From Flavobacteriales bacterium (GTDB lineage: Bacteria; Bacteroidota; Bacteroidia; Flavobacteriales_G; JALEGO01), in NCBI GenBank assembly GCA_020628935.1, contig JAHDEG010000013.1, positions 1 through 61,462 on the forward strand: DNA of 61,462 nt. Direction: 5' to 3'. The notes under the pieces are model-generated. The model was not told the origin of the DNA and made no database searches. It saw only the letters and a program-made list of their open reading frames with translations. The position numbers were made by a program, and so were the translations under genes. Every line of letters begins with the position of its first letter. Position 1 is the first letter of the stretch. Below are positions 8,376 to 18,953 of this stretch, piece after piece.

Positions 8376-9245
8376 TTACTCTGGGAATGGGGTGAAATCG
8401 ATCTCTCCTGGTACTTTCGGGAAACTCTGGTTTTTCCAGTCTGTTCTTGCTTTATCAATTAGTTTTTTATCGGAGGATACAAAGTTCCAGTTAATAAATC
8501 TTTTTTCTGGAAAAGGGGTTCCTCCAAAAATATATATTGTTGAATTACTTCCTATTTCAAACGAACAAAGTTTACTTTCTTTAGCTATAAGTATTTGCTT
8601 AGGTTGATAAGTGTTGCCTTCATTATGTACAGAACCTTCCAAAATATACATGCCACTTTCACCAAACAAGTCTTTACCACAATTTACAGTTTGCTTTTTG
8701 GTGCTTTTTATTTCAATAAAAAAAAGGTCACTATAAACAGGTACCGGGGATTGCTTTCCAAAAGCTTTTCCTGCGATTAATTTAAACTGCAAGCCATCTT
8801 CATCCCATTTGGGCAATTTATCAGCTTCAATATGGTGAAATGTGGGGGGTATTTGTTCTAACTCCTTCGGTAGGGCGATCCAAATTTGCAGGCCATGGAG
8901 CTTTTTGGATTTTCCTCTTAAATGTTTTGGTGTTCTTTCAGAATGAACTACTCCTTTTCCTGCAGTCATCCAGTTAACAGCACCAGAATTTATCTCAATT
9001 TCTGTTCCGATACTATCTTTATGCATGATACTACCTTCAAATAGAAAAGTTAGTGTAGATAATCCGATGTGAGGATGTGGTGGAACATCAAGATTTTCAT
9101 CTTCGGTCATTATTGCTGGTCCCATGTGGTCTATAAACGCAAACGGGCCAACCATACGTTTTTTTCTAAACGGCAATAACCGTCCTACTCTAAAGTTTCC
9201 AATATCTGCAGATCGTTCTGGAATAATAATACTAATATTAGACAT
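8376..9245 (-). CDS. Pirin-family protein (cytosolic, two-cupin)
   Basis: Bicupin metalloprotein. The N-terminal cupin has the pirin metal motif HPHIGLSTLTFLFEG (near residue 58), then HKDSIG and the TAGKGVVHSE stretch (near 95). The C-terminal cupin ends IFGGTPFPEKRFINWNFVSS. Several bacterial pirins act as quercetin-type dioxygenases or bind regulatory partners; the substrate here is unknown. At 289 aa it is full length, with no signal peptide. A second, distinct and apparently exported pirin lies at 10904-11782. Confidence 0.9.
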   Translation of the reverse strand: MSNISIIIPERSADIGNFRVGRLLPFRKKRMVGPFAFIDHMGPAIMTEDENLDVPPHPHIGLSTLTFLFEGSIMHKDSIGTEIEINSGAVNWMTAGKGVVHSERTPKHLRGKSKKLHGLQIWIALPKELEQIPPTFHHIEADKLPKWDEDGLQFKLIAGKAFGKQSPVPVYSDLFFIEIKSTKKQTVNCGKDLFGESGMYILEGSVHNEGNTYQPKQILIAKESKLCSFEIGSNSTIYIFGGTPFPEKRFINWNFVSSDKKLIDKARTDWKNQSFPKVPGEIDFTPFPE

Positions 9246-9341
9246 GTTTCATTTATTTACTGATGCAAATTAAGCGATTTGTTTAACTTTTAACCATTCT
9301 TAAAGGTATCTTTACAGTATATAAATTATTTTAAACATACA

Positions 9342-9911
9342 ATGAAAACAAGTAGACTAGAAGCTTTTAGTGATGGAGTTTTAGCGATTATTATTACGAT
9401 AATGGTTTTAGAATTAAAGGCCCCTGAATTACCTACTTTAGAAGCATTGTGCAGTATAGCTCCAGTTTTTATTAGTTATGTTTTTAGTTTTATTTATTTA
9501 GGGATTTATTGGAATAATCATCATCACTTATTTCAAATTACCGAAAAAGTGAATGGTAAAATACTATGGGCAAATTTGCACTTACTTTTTTGGTTGTCAT
9601 TAATCCCTTTTACTACAGCTTGGATAGGTGATGATTTTAATTCTAAAATAACCGTAATTAGTTACGGAGTAGTTTTACTTTTAAGTGCGATAGCTTATTA
9701 TATTCTACAAATGGCAATAATTAGATCGCATGACAATAAATTTCTGCTAAGAAAAGCTATTGGAAAAGATAAAAAAGGCAAGATTTCCATATTACTTTAC
9801 TTTTTAGGAGTAGCGTTGGCTTTTATAAACACTTGGGTAGCAGTACTGATTTACATAATAGTTGCCATCACGTGGCTGGTGCCTGATAAACGGATAGAAA
9901 AAAGTTTATGA
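9342..9911 (+). CDS. TMEM175-family (DUF1211) potassium channel-like membrane protein
   Basis: Bacterial TMEM175 homologues form tetrameric K+-permeable channels with six helices per subunit. The hallmark in helix 1 is present: RLEAFSDGVLAIIITIMVLEL (5-25, with the FSD motif). Five more hydrophobic segments follow, ending in a helix at residues 160-180. 189 aa is typical for the bacterial form. It lies 25 bases upstream of the AraC regulator gene on the same strand, so the two may be cotranscribed. Confidence 0.85.
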   Translation: MKTSRLEAFSDGVLAIIITIMVLELKAPELPTLEALCSIAPVFISYVFSFIYLGIYWNNHHHLFQITEKVNGKILWANLHLLFWLSLIPFTTAWIGDDFNSKITVISYGVVLLLSAIAYYILQMAIIRSHDNKFLLRKAIGKDKKGKISILLYFLGVALAFINTWVAVLIYIIVAITWLVPDKRIEKSL

Positions 9912-9936
9912 TTTATATCTAGGCTTTATAATTAAT

Positions 9937-10809
9937 ATGAAAACGGTAAAAACATACAGTGAAGTGAATTCTGAAATTGCGAGTGCAAGCTTTATCATTT
10001 CAAAGATGGAGGATATTTACATAAAACGGAATGGTAAACCTGACGAACCTCACCGACATAACTTTTATACCGTAATAGTTGTAAAAAAAGCTAAGGGGAT
10101 ACATAAAATTGATTTTAATGCTTATGAATTATCTAATCAGCAACTTTTTTTTGTAGCTCCAGGTCAGGTACATCAAATTATTGAGGACGAAAAATCGGTC
10201 GGATACGCAATGACTTTTTCTACTCAATTTCTCATTGATAATTTTATTCCCGTAACATTTGTTGAAAGTTTAAATCTATTTCAAAATTATGGTCAAAGTC
10301 CTCCTTTAACTCTCTCAAGTGAACAGTTTAATAAAATTGAAAATTTGTGCATTGATATTTTCAACTTATTTATCAGCGAAGCACAAATGAAAAATTTATC
10401 TATAGGTTCGTATTTGAAGCTTTTATTGATAGAAAGTAATAATATCTGCCTAATCAATCCAATAGAATCTGATGTAGATACATCAGGAGATAACCTAATA
10501 AGATCTTTTAAAAAGGCTGTAGATAAAAAATTTAGAAGTGAGCATTCGACCTCATTTTATGCAAACGAGCTGTATGTTACACCTGACCATTTGAATAGAG
10601 TATTTAAGGGTAGAGTAGGTAAAACAGCTAAAGAATACCTTCAATCAAGAATTATTACTGAAGCGAAGAGATTACTGTATTTTACTAGTTTAACTAATAA
10701 AGAAATAGGTTACGAATTGGGGTTTAATGAGCCTGCAAATTTTAGTGCCTTTTTTAAAAAATGCACCGGTTATTCTCCTTCAAACTTTAAGAAAAACGAG
10801 GTAAAATAG
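9937..10809 (+). CDS. AraC-family transcriptional regulator
   Basis: DNA-binding regulator. The N-terminal part is a cupin-like sensor (PHRHNFYTVIVVKKAKGIHK, near residues 36-55). The C-terminal 100 residues hold two helix-turn-helix motifs: FYANELYVTPDHLNRVFK and the second ending IGYELGFNEPANFSAFFKK, then the AraC signature TGYSPSNFKK. 290 aa is standard. It heads a run of plus-strand genes (exported pirin, GNAT, DoxX, nitroreductase) that it may control; the inducer is unknown. Confidence 0.92.
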   Translation: MKTVKTYSEVNSEIASASFIISKMEDIYIKRNGKPDEPHRHNFYTVIVVKKAKGIHKIDFNAYELSNQQLFFVAPGQVHQIIEDEKSVGYAMTFSTQFLIDNFIPVTFVESLNLFQNYGQSPPLTLSSEQFNKIENLCIDIFNLFISEAQMKNLSIGSYLKLLLIESNNICLINPIESDVDTSGDNLIRSFKKAVDKKFRSEHSTSFYANELYVTPDHLNRVFKGRVGKTAKEYLQSRIITEAKRLLYFTSLTNKEIGYELGFNEPANFSAFFKKCTGYSPSNFKKNEVK

Positions 10810-10903
10810 AAATATCGGATTTTCATAAGTTTTCCCCTTAATTTCATATTTCACATTTTTACAATCTATTGGATATTTGTAGTATACATTTAAGCCAATA
10901 ATT

Positions 10904-11782
10904 ATGAAACGTATTGAGTTTATTAAAAATGCTTTGCTAACAGGAGTTGTAAGTATCGTATCTCCTCAAGTATTAAAAGCAAACAATAAAGAATCTATAA
11001 AATCCACTTATGATGTTTTATTGCAGCAAGTAGGATTTAATCATTTACCGAATAAAAATATTAAAACTATGAATACAGTAATTCACAAATCAGAAACAAG
11101 AGGAAAAGCAAACCATGGATGGTTAAATTCACATCATACCTTCAGCTTCGCTAACTATCATAACCCTGAAAGAATGAACTTTGGAGTGTTAAGAGTATTG
11201 AATGATGATGTAGTTAAGCAGGGAATGGGGTTTGGTACACATCCTCACGATAATATGGAGATAATATCTATACCATTAGAAGGAGATTTAGAGCACAAAG
11301 ACAGTATGGGTAACACTGCTGTAATTAAAGAAGGCGATGTTCAGGCTATGAGTGCTGGTAGTGGAATTACTCATTCCGAAAAAAATAAAAATAGCGATAA
11401 AGACGTTAAGTTTTTACAAATATGGGTGTTTCCTAAACAGAAGAATATAACGCCTCGCTACGATCAAATATCTATCAAAGAAATAGAAAAAGAGAACAAG
11501 TTTTATCAAATTGTTTCTCCTAATACGGATGATCAAGGTGTTTCAATTAATCAAGATGCTTGGTTTCATTTAGGGAAATTTACTAAAGATACTGTTGAGT
11601 ACTATAAAATTAAGCAAGGTGGTAATGGAGTATATGTATTTATACTTGAAGGTGAAGTTGAAATAAATGGACAAAAACTTTTCAAAAGAGATGGAATGGG
11701 AGTTTGGGATACTGAGAAAATAGAGGTAAAGGCGTCTAAAAATGCGCGTGTATTATTGATGGATGTACCAATGTCATTATAA
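10904..11782 (+). CDS. Pirin-family protein with N-terminal export-like leader (YhhW type)
   Basis: Bicupin pirin of the YhhW/quercetinase group. The family core starts at M56 (MNTVIHKSETRGKANHGWL) and includes the metal motif THPHDNMEIISIPLEG and AMSAGSGITHSE. Upstream of the core is an extra 55-residue segment: MKRIEFIKN, a hydrophobic stretch and SPQVLKAN. This resembles a Tat signal whose second arginine has become isoleucine. The long start (10904) would give an exported protein and the internal ATG at 11069 a cytosolic one. I keep the long form because the segment is continuous and signal-like. Confidence 0.85.
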   Translation: MKRIEFIKNALLTGVVSIVSPQVLKANNKESIKSTYDVLLQQVGFNHLPNKNIKTMNTVIHKSETRGKANHGWLNSHHTFSFANYHNPERMNFGVLRVLNDDVVKQGMGFGTHPHDNMEIISIPLEGDLEHKDSMGNTAVIKEGDVQAMSAGSGITHSEKNKNSDKDVKFLQIWVFPKQKNITPRYDQISIKEIEKENKFYQIVSPNTDDQGVSINQDAWFHLGKFTKDTVEYYKIKQGGNGVYVFILEGEVEINGQKLFKRDGMGVWDTEKIEVKASKNARVLLMDVPMSL

Positions 11783-11800
11783 TTTAAAAAATAAAACTAC

Positions 11801-12085
11801 GTGGAAATTATACTAACAATTAACGAAACGAAAGGATCTTCAATTGCAATGGACAATGAAATAAGGGCGGGAGAAATGACTTTTTCTATTGTTTCAAAAG
11901 ACTTGATAATCATTGATCACACAGATGTTAATCCTGATTTCAAAGGAAAAGGAATTGGTAAAAAGCTTTTGTTAAAAATTGTAGAAATGGCTAGAAAACA
12001 AAGTATAAAAATTTTACCCCTTTGTCCGTTTGCTAGTGCGGTTTTTAAAAAGACAGAAAACATACAAGATGTGTTGAAACAATAA
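11801..12085 (+). CDS. GNAT-family N-acetyltransferase, small YjdJ type
   Basis: Short acetyl-CoA-binding protein (94 aa). The acyl-CoA loop is NPDFKGKGIGKKLLLKIVEM (about 46-65), and the ending LPLCPFASAVFKK matches the small COG2388 group. The start is a GTG at 11801; the first in-frame ATG would remove a strand of the fold, so GTG is preferred. It lies 18 bases after the exported pirin gene and 9 bases before the DoxX gene, within one operon. Acceptor unknown. Confidence 0.85.
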   Translation: MEIILTINETKGSSIAMDNEIRAGEMTFSIVSKDLIIIDHTDVNPDFKGKGIGKKLLLKIVEMARKQSIKILPLCPFASAVFKKTENIQDVLKQ

Positions 12086-12094
12086 TTAAAAAAG

Positions 12095-12523
12095 ATGATA
12101 AGGAAAATTTTTAATCCAGGATCGTATACAAATAATGTACATACAGTACTTTTAGTCTTAAGACTAACAATTGGAATTTTTATGCTTACTCACGGCATTG
12201 GGAAATTCCAAAACTTAATTGGTAGTGAACCAATTCAATTTCCTGATCCAATCGGAGTAGGGAATGCATTATCACTAATATTAGTAGTTTTTGCTGAAGT
12301 ATTTTGCTCTGTTTTGTTAATGATCGGTTTAGGAACTCGCTTGGCTGGAATTCCATTATTAATAACCATGTTAGTTGCGGCATTTGTAATTCATATAAAT
12401 GATGGATTTGGAAAACAAGAAATTGCACTCCTTTATGCACTAATGTACACGACTATAATAGTTGTAGGTGCAGGAAAATATTCATTTGATCGTCTAATAT
12501 ATGAGAAGATAAGTGAAGTTTAG
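12095..12523 (+). CDS. DoxX-family membrane protein
   Basis: Four-helix inner-membrane protein of the DoxX family. The typical start of the first helix region, LRLTIGIFMLTHGIGKF, is near residues 26-42, followed by VFAEVFCSVLLMIGLGTRLA and a last helix LLYALMYTTIIVVGAG. 142 aa is usual. DoxX relatives occur with oxidative or thiol stress functions. Here it lies between a GNAT and a nitroreductase gene, which fits an electrophile or quinone stress cluster, though that is inference. Confidence 0.87.
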   Translation: MIRKIFNPGSYTNNVHTVLLVLRLTIGIFMLTHGIGKFQNLIGSEPIQFPDPIGVGNALSLILVVFAEVFCSVLLMIGLGTRLAGIPLLITMLVAAFVIHINDGFGKQEIALLYALMYTTIIVVGAGKYSFDRLIYEKISEV

Positions 12524-12596
12524 TTACGATTAGATAAGTGATTTTACTCACTCAAGACTATATACAATTTACGTTATGTAAATAATAATTTAGATT

Positions 12597-13226
12597 ATGC
12601 AATTAATAAAGAATCTAAAGTGGCGATATGCCACTAAGAAATATGATAACTCAAAGAAGGTGTCGGAGAAACACATAGACATTATAAAAGAAGCTATAAG
12701 ATTATCGCCATCCTCTTACGGTCTTCAACCTTATAAAATAAAAAACATCAAAAATGCGAAATTAAGGGAGGATTTAAAACCATTATCTTGGGGGCAGAAT
12801 CAGATTACGGATGCTTCTCATTTATTTCTGTTTTGTAATAGTATTGAGGTAACAGATAAAGATGTAGACGATTTTATAAAATTAAAGTCTAGTATAAATA
12901 AAATACCTGTCGAAAAGCTATCAAGCTATGGCGATTTTATAAAAACGAAATTGAGTAAAAAAAGTGAGATAGAAATGTTTCATTGGACTGCAAAGCAAAC
13001 ATATATCGCTTTATCAAATGCTATTAATGCCTGTGCAGAATTAGAAATTGATTGCACACCCATTGAAGGGTTTGAGCCCGAAGAGTATAACTTTAAATTA
13101 GAACTAAATAAAGAAGGTCTGAATGCATGTGTTTTGCTAGCTGTGGGTTACAGACATAATGAAGACACTGCGCAGCAAGCAACAAAGGTAAGAAAAGGAT
13201 TAAATAAAATTTTTGAAGAGATTTGA
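12597..13226 (+). CDS. Nitroreductase-family NAD(P)H-dependent flavin oxidoreductase (NfsB-like)
   Basis: FMN-dependent reductase of nitroaromatics, quinones or similar compounds. The N-terminal flavin-binding segment RYATKKYDNSKKVS (10-23) and SPSSYGLQPYKI (37-48) are diagnostic. Further features are KQTYIALSNAINACAELEID (about 133-152) and the GFEPEEYN loop. 209 aa is normal. It is the last gene of the AraC/pirin/GNAT/DoxX run, 73 bases after DoxX. Confidence 0.9.
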   Translation: MQLIKNLKWRYATKKYDNSKKVSEKHIDIIKEAIRLSPSSYGLQPYKIKNIKNAKLREDLKPLSWGQNQITDASHLFLFCNSIEVTDKDVDDFIKLKSSINKIPVEKLSSYGDFIKTKLSKKSEIEMFHWTAKQTYIALSNAINACAELEIDCTPIEGFEPEEYNFKLELNKEGLNACVLLAVGYRHNEDTAQQATKVRKGLNKIFEEI

Positions 13227-13340
13227 CTTGCTTTGATATTAATTAAAAATATTGTTGATTTTTCATAGCATAAGGAATTTCAATAGTAAAAAATTACAGT
13301 AGTCTTAATCATATGAACCACTTAACTATACTATCTTTAA

Positions 13341-13378
13341 TGAAAAATGGGCTATTTATAATTTTATAGATAGCCCAT
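13341..13378 (-). terminator. Rho-independent terminator for the barrel/lipoprotein operon
   Basis: Nine-base-pair stem ATGGGCTAT/ATAGCCCAT (13347-13355 and 13370-13378), followed on the minus strand by TTTTT. It lies 25 bases past the stop at 13404 and may also serve the convergent nitroreductase gene. Confidence 0.75.
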
Positions 13379-13403
13379 TGTGTTTGAATATGTTTAAAAG
13401 CGG

Positions 13404-14270
13404 TTAAAAGTGAAACATTAGGTTTAAAGAACCATTAAAATTGTCAGTTCCAAATGTTATCTGATTACTTCCACTTGATAGGTTGTCAATTGTTTCTTCA
13501 ACAGTATTAGACACAGTATTAAAAGACTCAACTACAGATTCAGACTCGCCTGAGACTGAATAATCTAGAGCCCAGCCAAATTCCATACCTAAAGATATTT
13601 TAGGTGCAAAAAAATACTCTACTCCAGCAAACGGCCTCAAACCAAAGGTAAATGTATTGGCTCCGTTAGTTTCAACAACTCTAGAGGCTAGAGACGATTC
13701 AACAACTGCGGTTCCATTATTTGTCCAAGAAGTAGAATTTGGACTCTGATTAGCAGCACTAAAATCATTACCATATTCATAAGTTCTTTTAGTACCTGTA
13801 GAAAAGCCTAAACCAATTTCCCCGCCATAGTAGCCTTGTAGTCTTCCTTTTCCTTTCCTCCATTCTAGTCCTCCTCCAAGTCTAAATGTTTGAAAAGAAG
13901 AAGAAAACTTATCTTCAACCATGTCATCAGGCGAAGTGCTTGCATCATCAAATACTAAGTGTGTATTGTTAAAGCTACTACCTTGAGCTAAAAAATTAAT
14001 TCTTACAGCTTTATTAGAATCTAAAAAGTATTTTCCATAAAGTGACTGCCCAGAAAAGAAGTTTACAAATTTATTTTCGCCTGCATACTCATTTTCTTGA
14101 GTGCCATTAAATATGTTACCTACATAGTTTAGTATCGGAACTGCATTTGCGCCAATTGCATAATCACCAGCTTCTGGTAAAATAGGCATTCTATACTTAT
14201 TTTGAAGTTGTTGTCCGATTAGCGTAGTGCTAAACGTAATTACACTCATTAACAATGTTATCTTTTTCAT
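13404..14270 (-). CDS. Outer-membrane beta-barrel protein, hypothetical
   Basis: 288-aa secreted protein with signal peptide MKKITLLMSVITFSTTLIGQQ. The mature part alternates hydrophobic and polar residues, with aromatic strand ends (FRLGGGLEWRKGKGRLQGYYG, TFGLRPFAGVEYFFAPKISL), and ends in the aromatic strand GSLNLMFHF, as expected for an OMP-type barrel of about 8-10 strands. No more specific family is recognised. It lies 19 bases after a lipoprotein gene in a two-gene operon, so the two may form a unit at the outer membrane. Confidence 0.8.
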   Translation of the reverse strand: MKKITLLMSVITFSTTLIGQQLQNKYRMPILPEAGDYAIGANAVPILNYVGNIFNGTQENEYAGENKFVNFFSGQSLYGKYFLDSNKAVRINFLAQGSSFNNTHLVFDDASTSPDDMVEDKFSSSFQTFRLGGGLEWRKGKGRLQGYYGGEIGLGFSTGTKRTYEYGNDFSAANQSPNSTSWTNNGTAVVESSLASRVVETNGANTFTFGLRPFAGVEYFFAPKISLGMEFGWALDYSVSGESESVVESFNTVSNTVEETIDNLSSGSNQITFGTDNFNGSLNLMFHF

Positions 14271-14289
14271 GCTAAATTTTAGTTATGTA

Positions 14290-14796
14290 TTAATAAAACA
14301 ACTCCTTAACTCTTACCTGACCTTGGGTTAAAGTAACACTCCCAGGAGTAGCGGAAAATATAACATCGTTATCAAAAATGGGCGAATTATTTTGAAATCC
14401 TATTTTTACGTTTGCAGTAAATTCGTCTAATACATACTCATATGTACTGTTACTCAATGCTGGTAATTCAATAGAAAAATTCCCACTTGCATCTGTTGAA
14501 GTAGAAAAAGTTCTTACAGGGTAATCATAATCATCGTCAGGTGTTGCGTCTAAATCATATCCATCAATTGATAGTATTATTTTAGTGCCGGCTGGCGGTG
14601 CTTCATATTGAGTTTGTGGAGTTCCGAATTCTGTAGTGTCGTTTGTTTGATCGGTGTTAGCAAGTACCTTTCCTTTAAATGTAGCAGTTTTCTCTGTTGT
14701 AGAAGCTAAATCATCTTCTTCCCCTTCTTTTTTACAAGCAAATGTTGCTATTATAGCAAAAGCTAAAACAGTTAATAGTCTAAATTTATTTTTCAT
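14290..14796 (-). CDS. Hypothetical lipoprotein with carboxypeptidase-regulatory-like beta domain
   Basis: 168 aa. The signal MKNKFRLLTVLAFAIIATFAC ends in a lipobox with the lipidated cysteine at 21, followed by KKEGEEDD, an acidic stretch that could help surface display. The rest (TATFKGKVLANTDQ, then SIDGYDLDATPDDDYDYPV, then DASGNFSIELPAL) reads as a single CarboxypepD_reg/SdrD-like domain. Such domains serve as structural modules, and no enzyme motif is seen. First gene of an operon with the barrel protein; divergent from katG. Confidence 0.8.
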   Translation of the reverse strand: MKNKFRLLTVLAFAIIATFACKKEGEEDDLASTTEKTATFKGKVLANTDQTNDTTEFGTPQTQYEAPPAGTKIILSIDGYDLDATPDDDYDYPVRTFSTSTDASGNFSIELPALSNSTYEYVLDEFTANVKIGFQNNSPIFDNDVIFSATPGSVTLTQGQVRVKELFY

Positions 14797-14947
14797 AATA
14801 ATTAATTTATATGGGGATAAAAGTATAATAATTAAATGAAAAAAATAAATGTAGACAACTGACCTCTTTGTAGGTATTAAATATCTTTATATTATTGGTA
14901 AGCCAATACAAAGAGTTAATTTTTTCTGTAATTGCCGAAAATTTAGC

Positions 14948-14963
14948 TAATCAAATTTGATTA
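14948..14963. promoter_or_regulatory. Perfect 16-bp palindrome in the katG upstream region
   Basis: TAATCAAATTTGATTA is a perfect inverted repeat with no spacer, about 87 bases before the katG ATG and about 150 before the divergent lipoprotein start. It has the symmetry of a dimeric repressor or activator site; the cognate regulator is unknown. Confidence 0.4.
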
Positions 14964-14995
14964 TTTTTAGCGCTTAAATACCTATTGGTTGATAG

Positions 14996-17272
<2,277 letters not shown>

Positions 17273-17354
17273 ATTGACTTTTACTTAAATATGAGTCTTT
17301 ATTTGAACCAGTTTAACATTTAAAACGATTACCTTCATCCTATAAAATTAAAAT

Positions 17355-18587
17355 ATGACATTTAAAGATCTAGGTTTAAATGATAGACTGCTCTCTGCTT
17401 TAAACCAAAAAGGATACATAAAACCTTCTCAAATACAAGATAAAGCAATCCCTATTATTTTGGAAGGGCATGATCTGTTGGGATCTGCTCAAACAGGATC
17501 AGGTAAAACTGCAGCATTTGTTTTGCCTTTATTAAATAAGCTTTTAGAAATACCCTTAGAAAAATCAAAACGACACATTAGAGCATTAATCATTACACCA
17601 ACAAGAGAATTGGCTGCGCAAGTGCATCAAAGTGTGGTTGATTATGGTTCGTTGTCTCAAATGCGTTCAACAGTAATATTTGGTGGGGTAAATGCAAATC
17701 CGCAAATAGCTACATTAAGAAGTGGAGTAGATGTTTTGGTAGCAACTCCTGGGCGTTTACTGGACTTGCAAAGTCAAAAAGCACTTTCTTTAAGTAAGGT
17801 AGAGTTTTTGGTTTTAGATGAGGCAGATCGTATGTTAGATATGGGTTTTGCTCGTGATTTGAATAAAATCGTTGGTTTACTCCCACAAAAACGTCAAAAT
17901 TTGCTGTTTTCTGCTACATTTTCAAAAGAAATAAAAGCTTTAGCAAATAAGTTTTTAAACTTCCCTAAGCAGGTAGAAGTAAATCCTAGTAACAGTACTG
18001 TTGAGACTGTTAATCAAGAAGTCATTCGGGTAGATAAATCTAGAAAAACAGCATTAATAATTCACTTAATTAAAGAAGGCGATTGGAAGCAGGTCCTTAT
18101 TTTTACCAGAACAAAGCACGGAGCAAATAAACTGTGTAAGAAAATGATTCAGTCAGGTATTTCTGCAGCGGCCATACATGGGAATAAAAGTCAAAATGCT
18201 CGTACTAAAGCTTTGGCAGACTTTAAAAACGGGAGTGTTAAAGCATTAGTAGCTACAGATATAGCCGCTAGAGGATTAGATATTCCATTATTACCTTATG
18301 TTGTAAACTTTGAGCTTCCGAATGTTCCTGAAGACTATGTTCATCGTATAGGAAGAACCGGTAGAGCTGGAGCAGAAGGTAAAGCTTTATCACTAGTATC
18401 CGGAGATGAGAAAGTGTATTTGAAGGATATTGAAAAGCTAATTGATCAGCGAATATCATCATCTGTACATCCAGGTTTTGAGTTAGATCCTTCAATTGTT
18501 TATAAAGCAATCAAGAAGCCCGGTAGGTCTGGTAATTCAAGAAAAAAACCTTCTAGTTTTAAAAAGCGCCCTAATACTTTTAGATAG
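17355..18587 (+). CDS. DEAD-box ATP-dependent RNA helicase, RhlE-like
   Basis: RNA helicase with all motifs in order: the Q motif region ([11 protein letters not shown]), motif I AQTGSGKT (45-52), Ia [10 protein letters not shown], Ib TPGRL, motif II DEAD (near 154), III SAT, then the helicase C domain with [19 protein letters not shown] and [12 protein letters not shown]. The tail is short and basic ([19 protein letters not shown]), as in RhlE-type proteins for ribosome assembly or mRNA turnover. It lies just upstream of a cold-shock gene, which fits a cold-adaptation role. Confidence 0.93.
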   Translation: MTFKDLGLNDRLLSALNQKGYIKPSQIQDKAIPIILEGHDLLGSAQTGSGKTAAFVLPLLNKLLEIPLEKSKRHIRALIITPTRELAAQVHQSVVDYGSLSQMRSTVIFGGVNANPQIATLRSGVDVLVATPGRLLDLQSQKALSLSKVEFLVLDEADRMLDMGFARDLNKIVGLLPQKRQNLLFSATFSKEIKALANKFLNFPKQVEVNPSNSTVETVNQEVIRVDKSRKTALIIHLIKEGDWKQVLIFTRTKHGANKLCKKMIQSGISAAAIHGNKSQNARTKALADFKNGSVKALVATDIAARGLDIPLLPYVVNFELPNVPEDYVHRIGRTGRAGAEGKALSLVSGDEKVYLKDIEKLIDQRISSSVHPGFELDPSIVYKAIKKPGRSGNSRKKPSSFKKRPNTFR

Positions 18588-18597
18588 TTAGTAATAG

Positions 18598-18629
18598 TTT
18601 GCTTGGTTAATATATTTAGTGCATCTTTG
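18598..18629 (+). promoter_or_regulatory. Promoter of the cold-shock gene
   Basis: TTTG (18598-18601), a 20-base spacer, then CATCTTTG (18622-18629), one mismatch from TAnnTTTG. It predicts a 5' leader of only about 12 nt, so no long cold-responsive leader of the E. coli cspA kind. Confidence 0.55.
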
Positions 18630-18646
18630 CATTATAATATAATAAC

Positions 18647-18838
18647 ATGAATAAAGGAATAGTTAAATTTTTTAATGATACCAAAGGATTTGGTTTCATA
18701 AAGGACGAAGAATCAGAGAAAGAGTACTTTGTACACGTATCTGGATTAATTGATGAAATAAGAGAAGACGATAACGTTGAGTTTGAATTGCAAGATGGCC
18801 GTAAAGGTTTAAATGCAGTTAATGTTAAGGTTGTATAA
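18647..18838 (+). CDS. Cold-shock domain protein
   Basis: A 63-aa single CSD (OB fold) that binds single-stranded RNA or DNA and melts RNA structure. RNP1 is KGFGFI (13-18) and RNP2 is YFVHVS. The start MNKGIVKFFNDTKGFGFI and the end GLNAVNVKVV are standard. It is about 5 residues shorter than E. coli CspA but complete. It has its own promoter and a strong terminator. Confidence 0.95.
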   Translation: MNKGIVKFFNDTKGFGFIKDEESEKEYFVHVSGLIDEIREDDNVEFELQDGRKGLNAVNVKVV

Positions 18839-18860
18839 TATCTGCATAATTTGTTAATTA

Positions 18861-18890
18861 AAAAGGCCCACAATGTGGGCCTTTTTTTTT
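18861..18890 (+). terminator. Rho-independent terminator of the cold-shock gene
   Basis: Stem AAGGCCCACA/TGTGGGCCTT with nearly no loop, followed by nine T residues. Confidence 0.92.
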
Positions 18891-18953
18891 GTCCAAAAAA
18901 TCGAAACTAAAGCACTTAATTCGCGTACAACGACCTACAATATTTATAAATAA

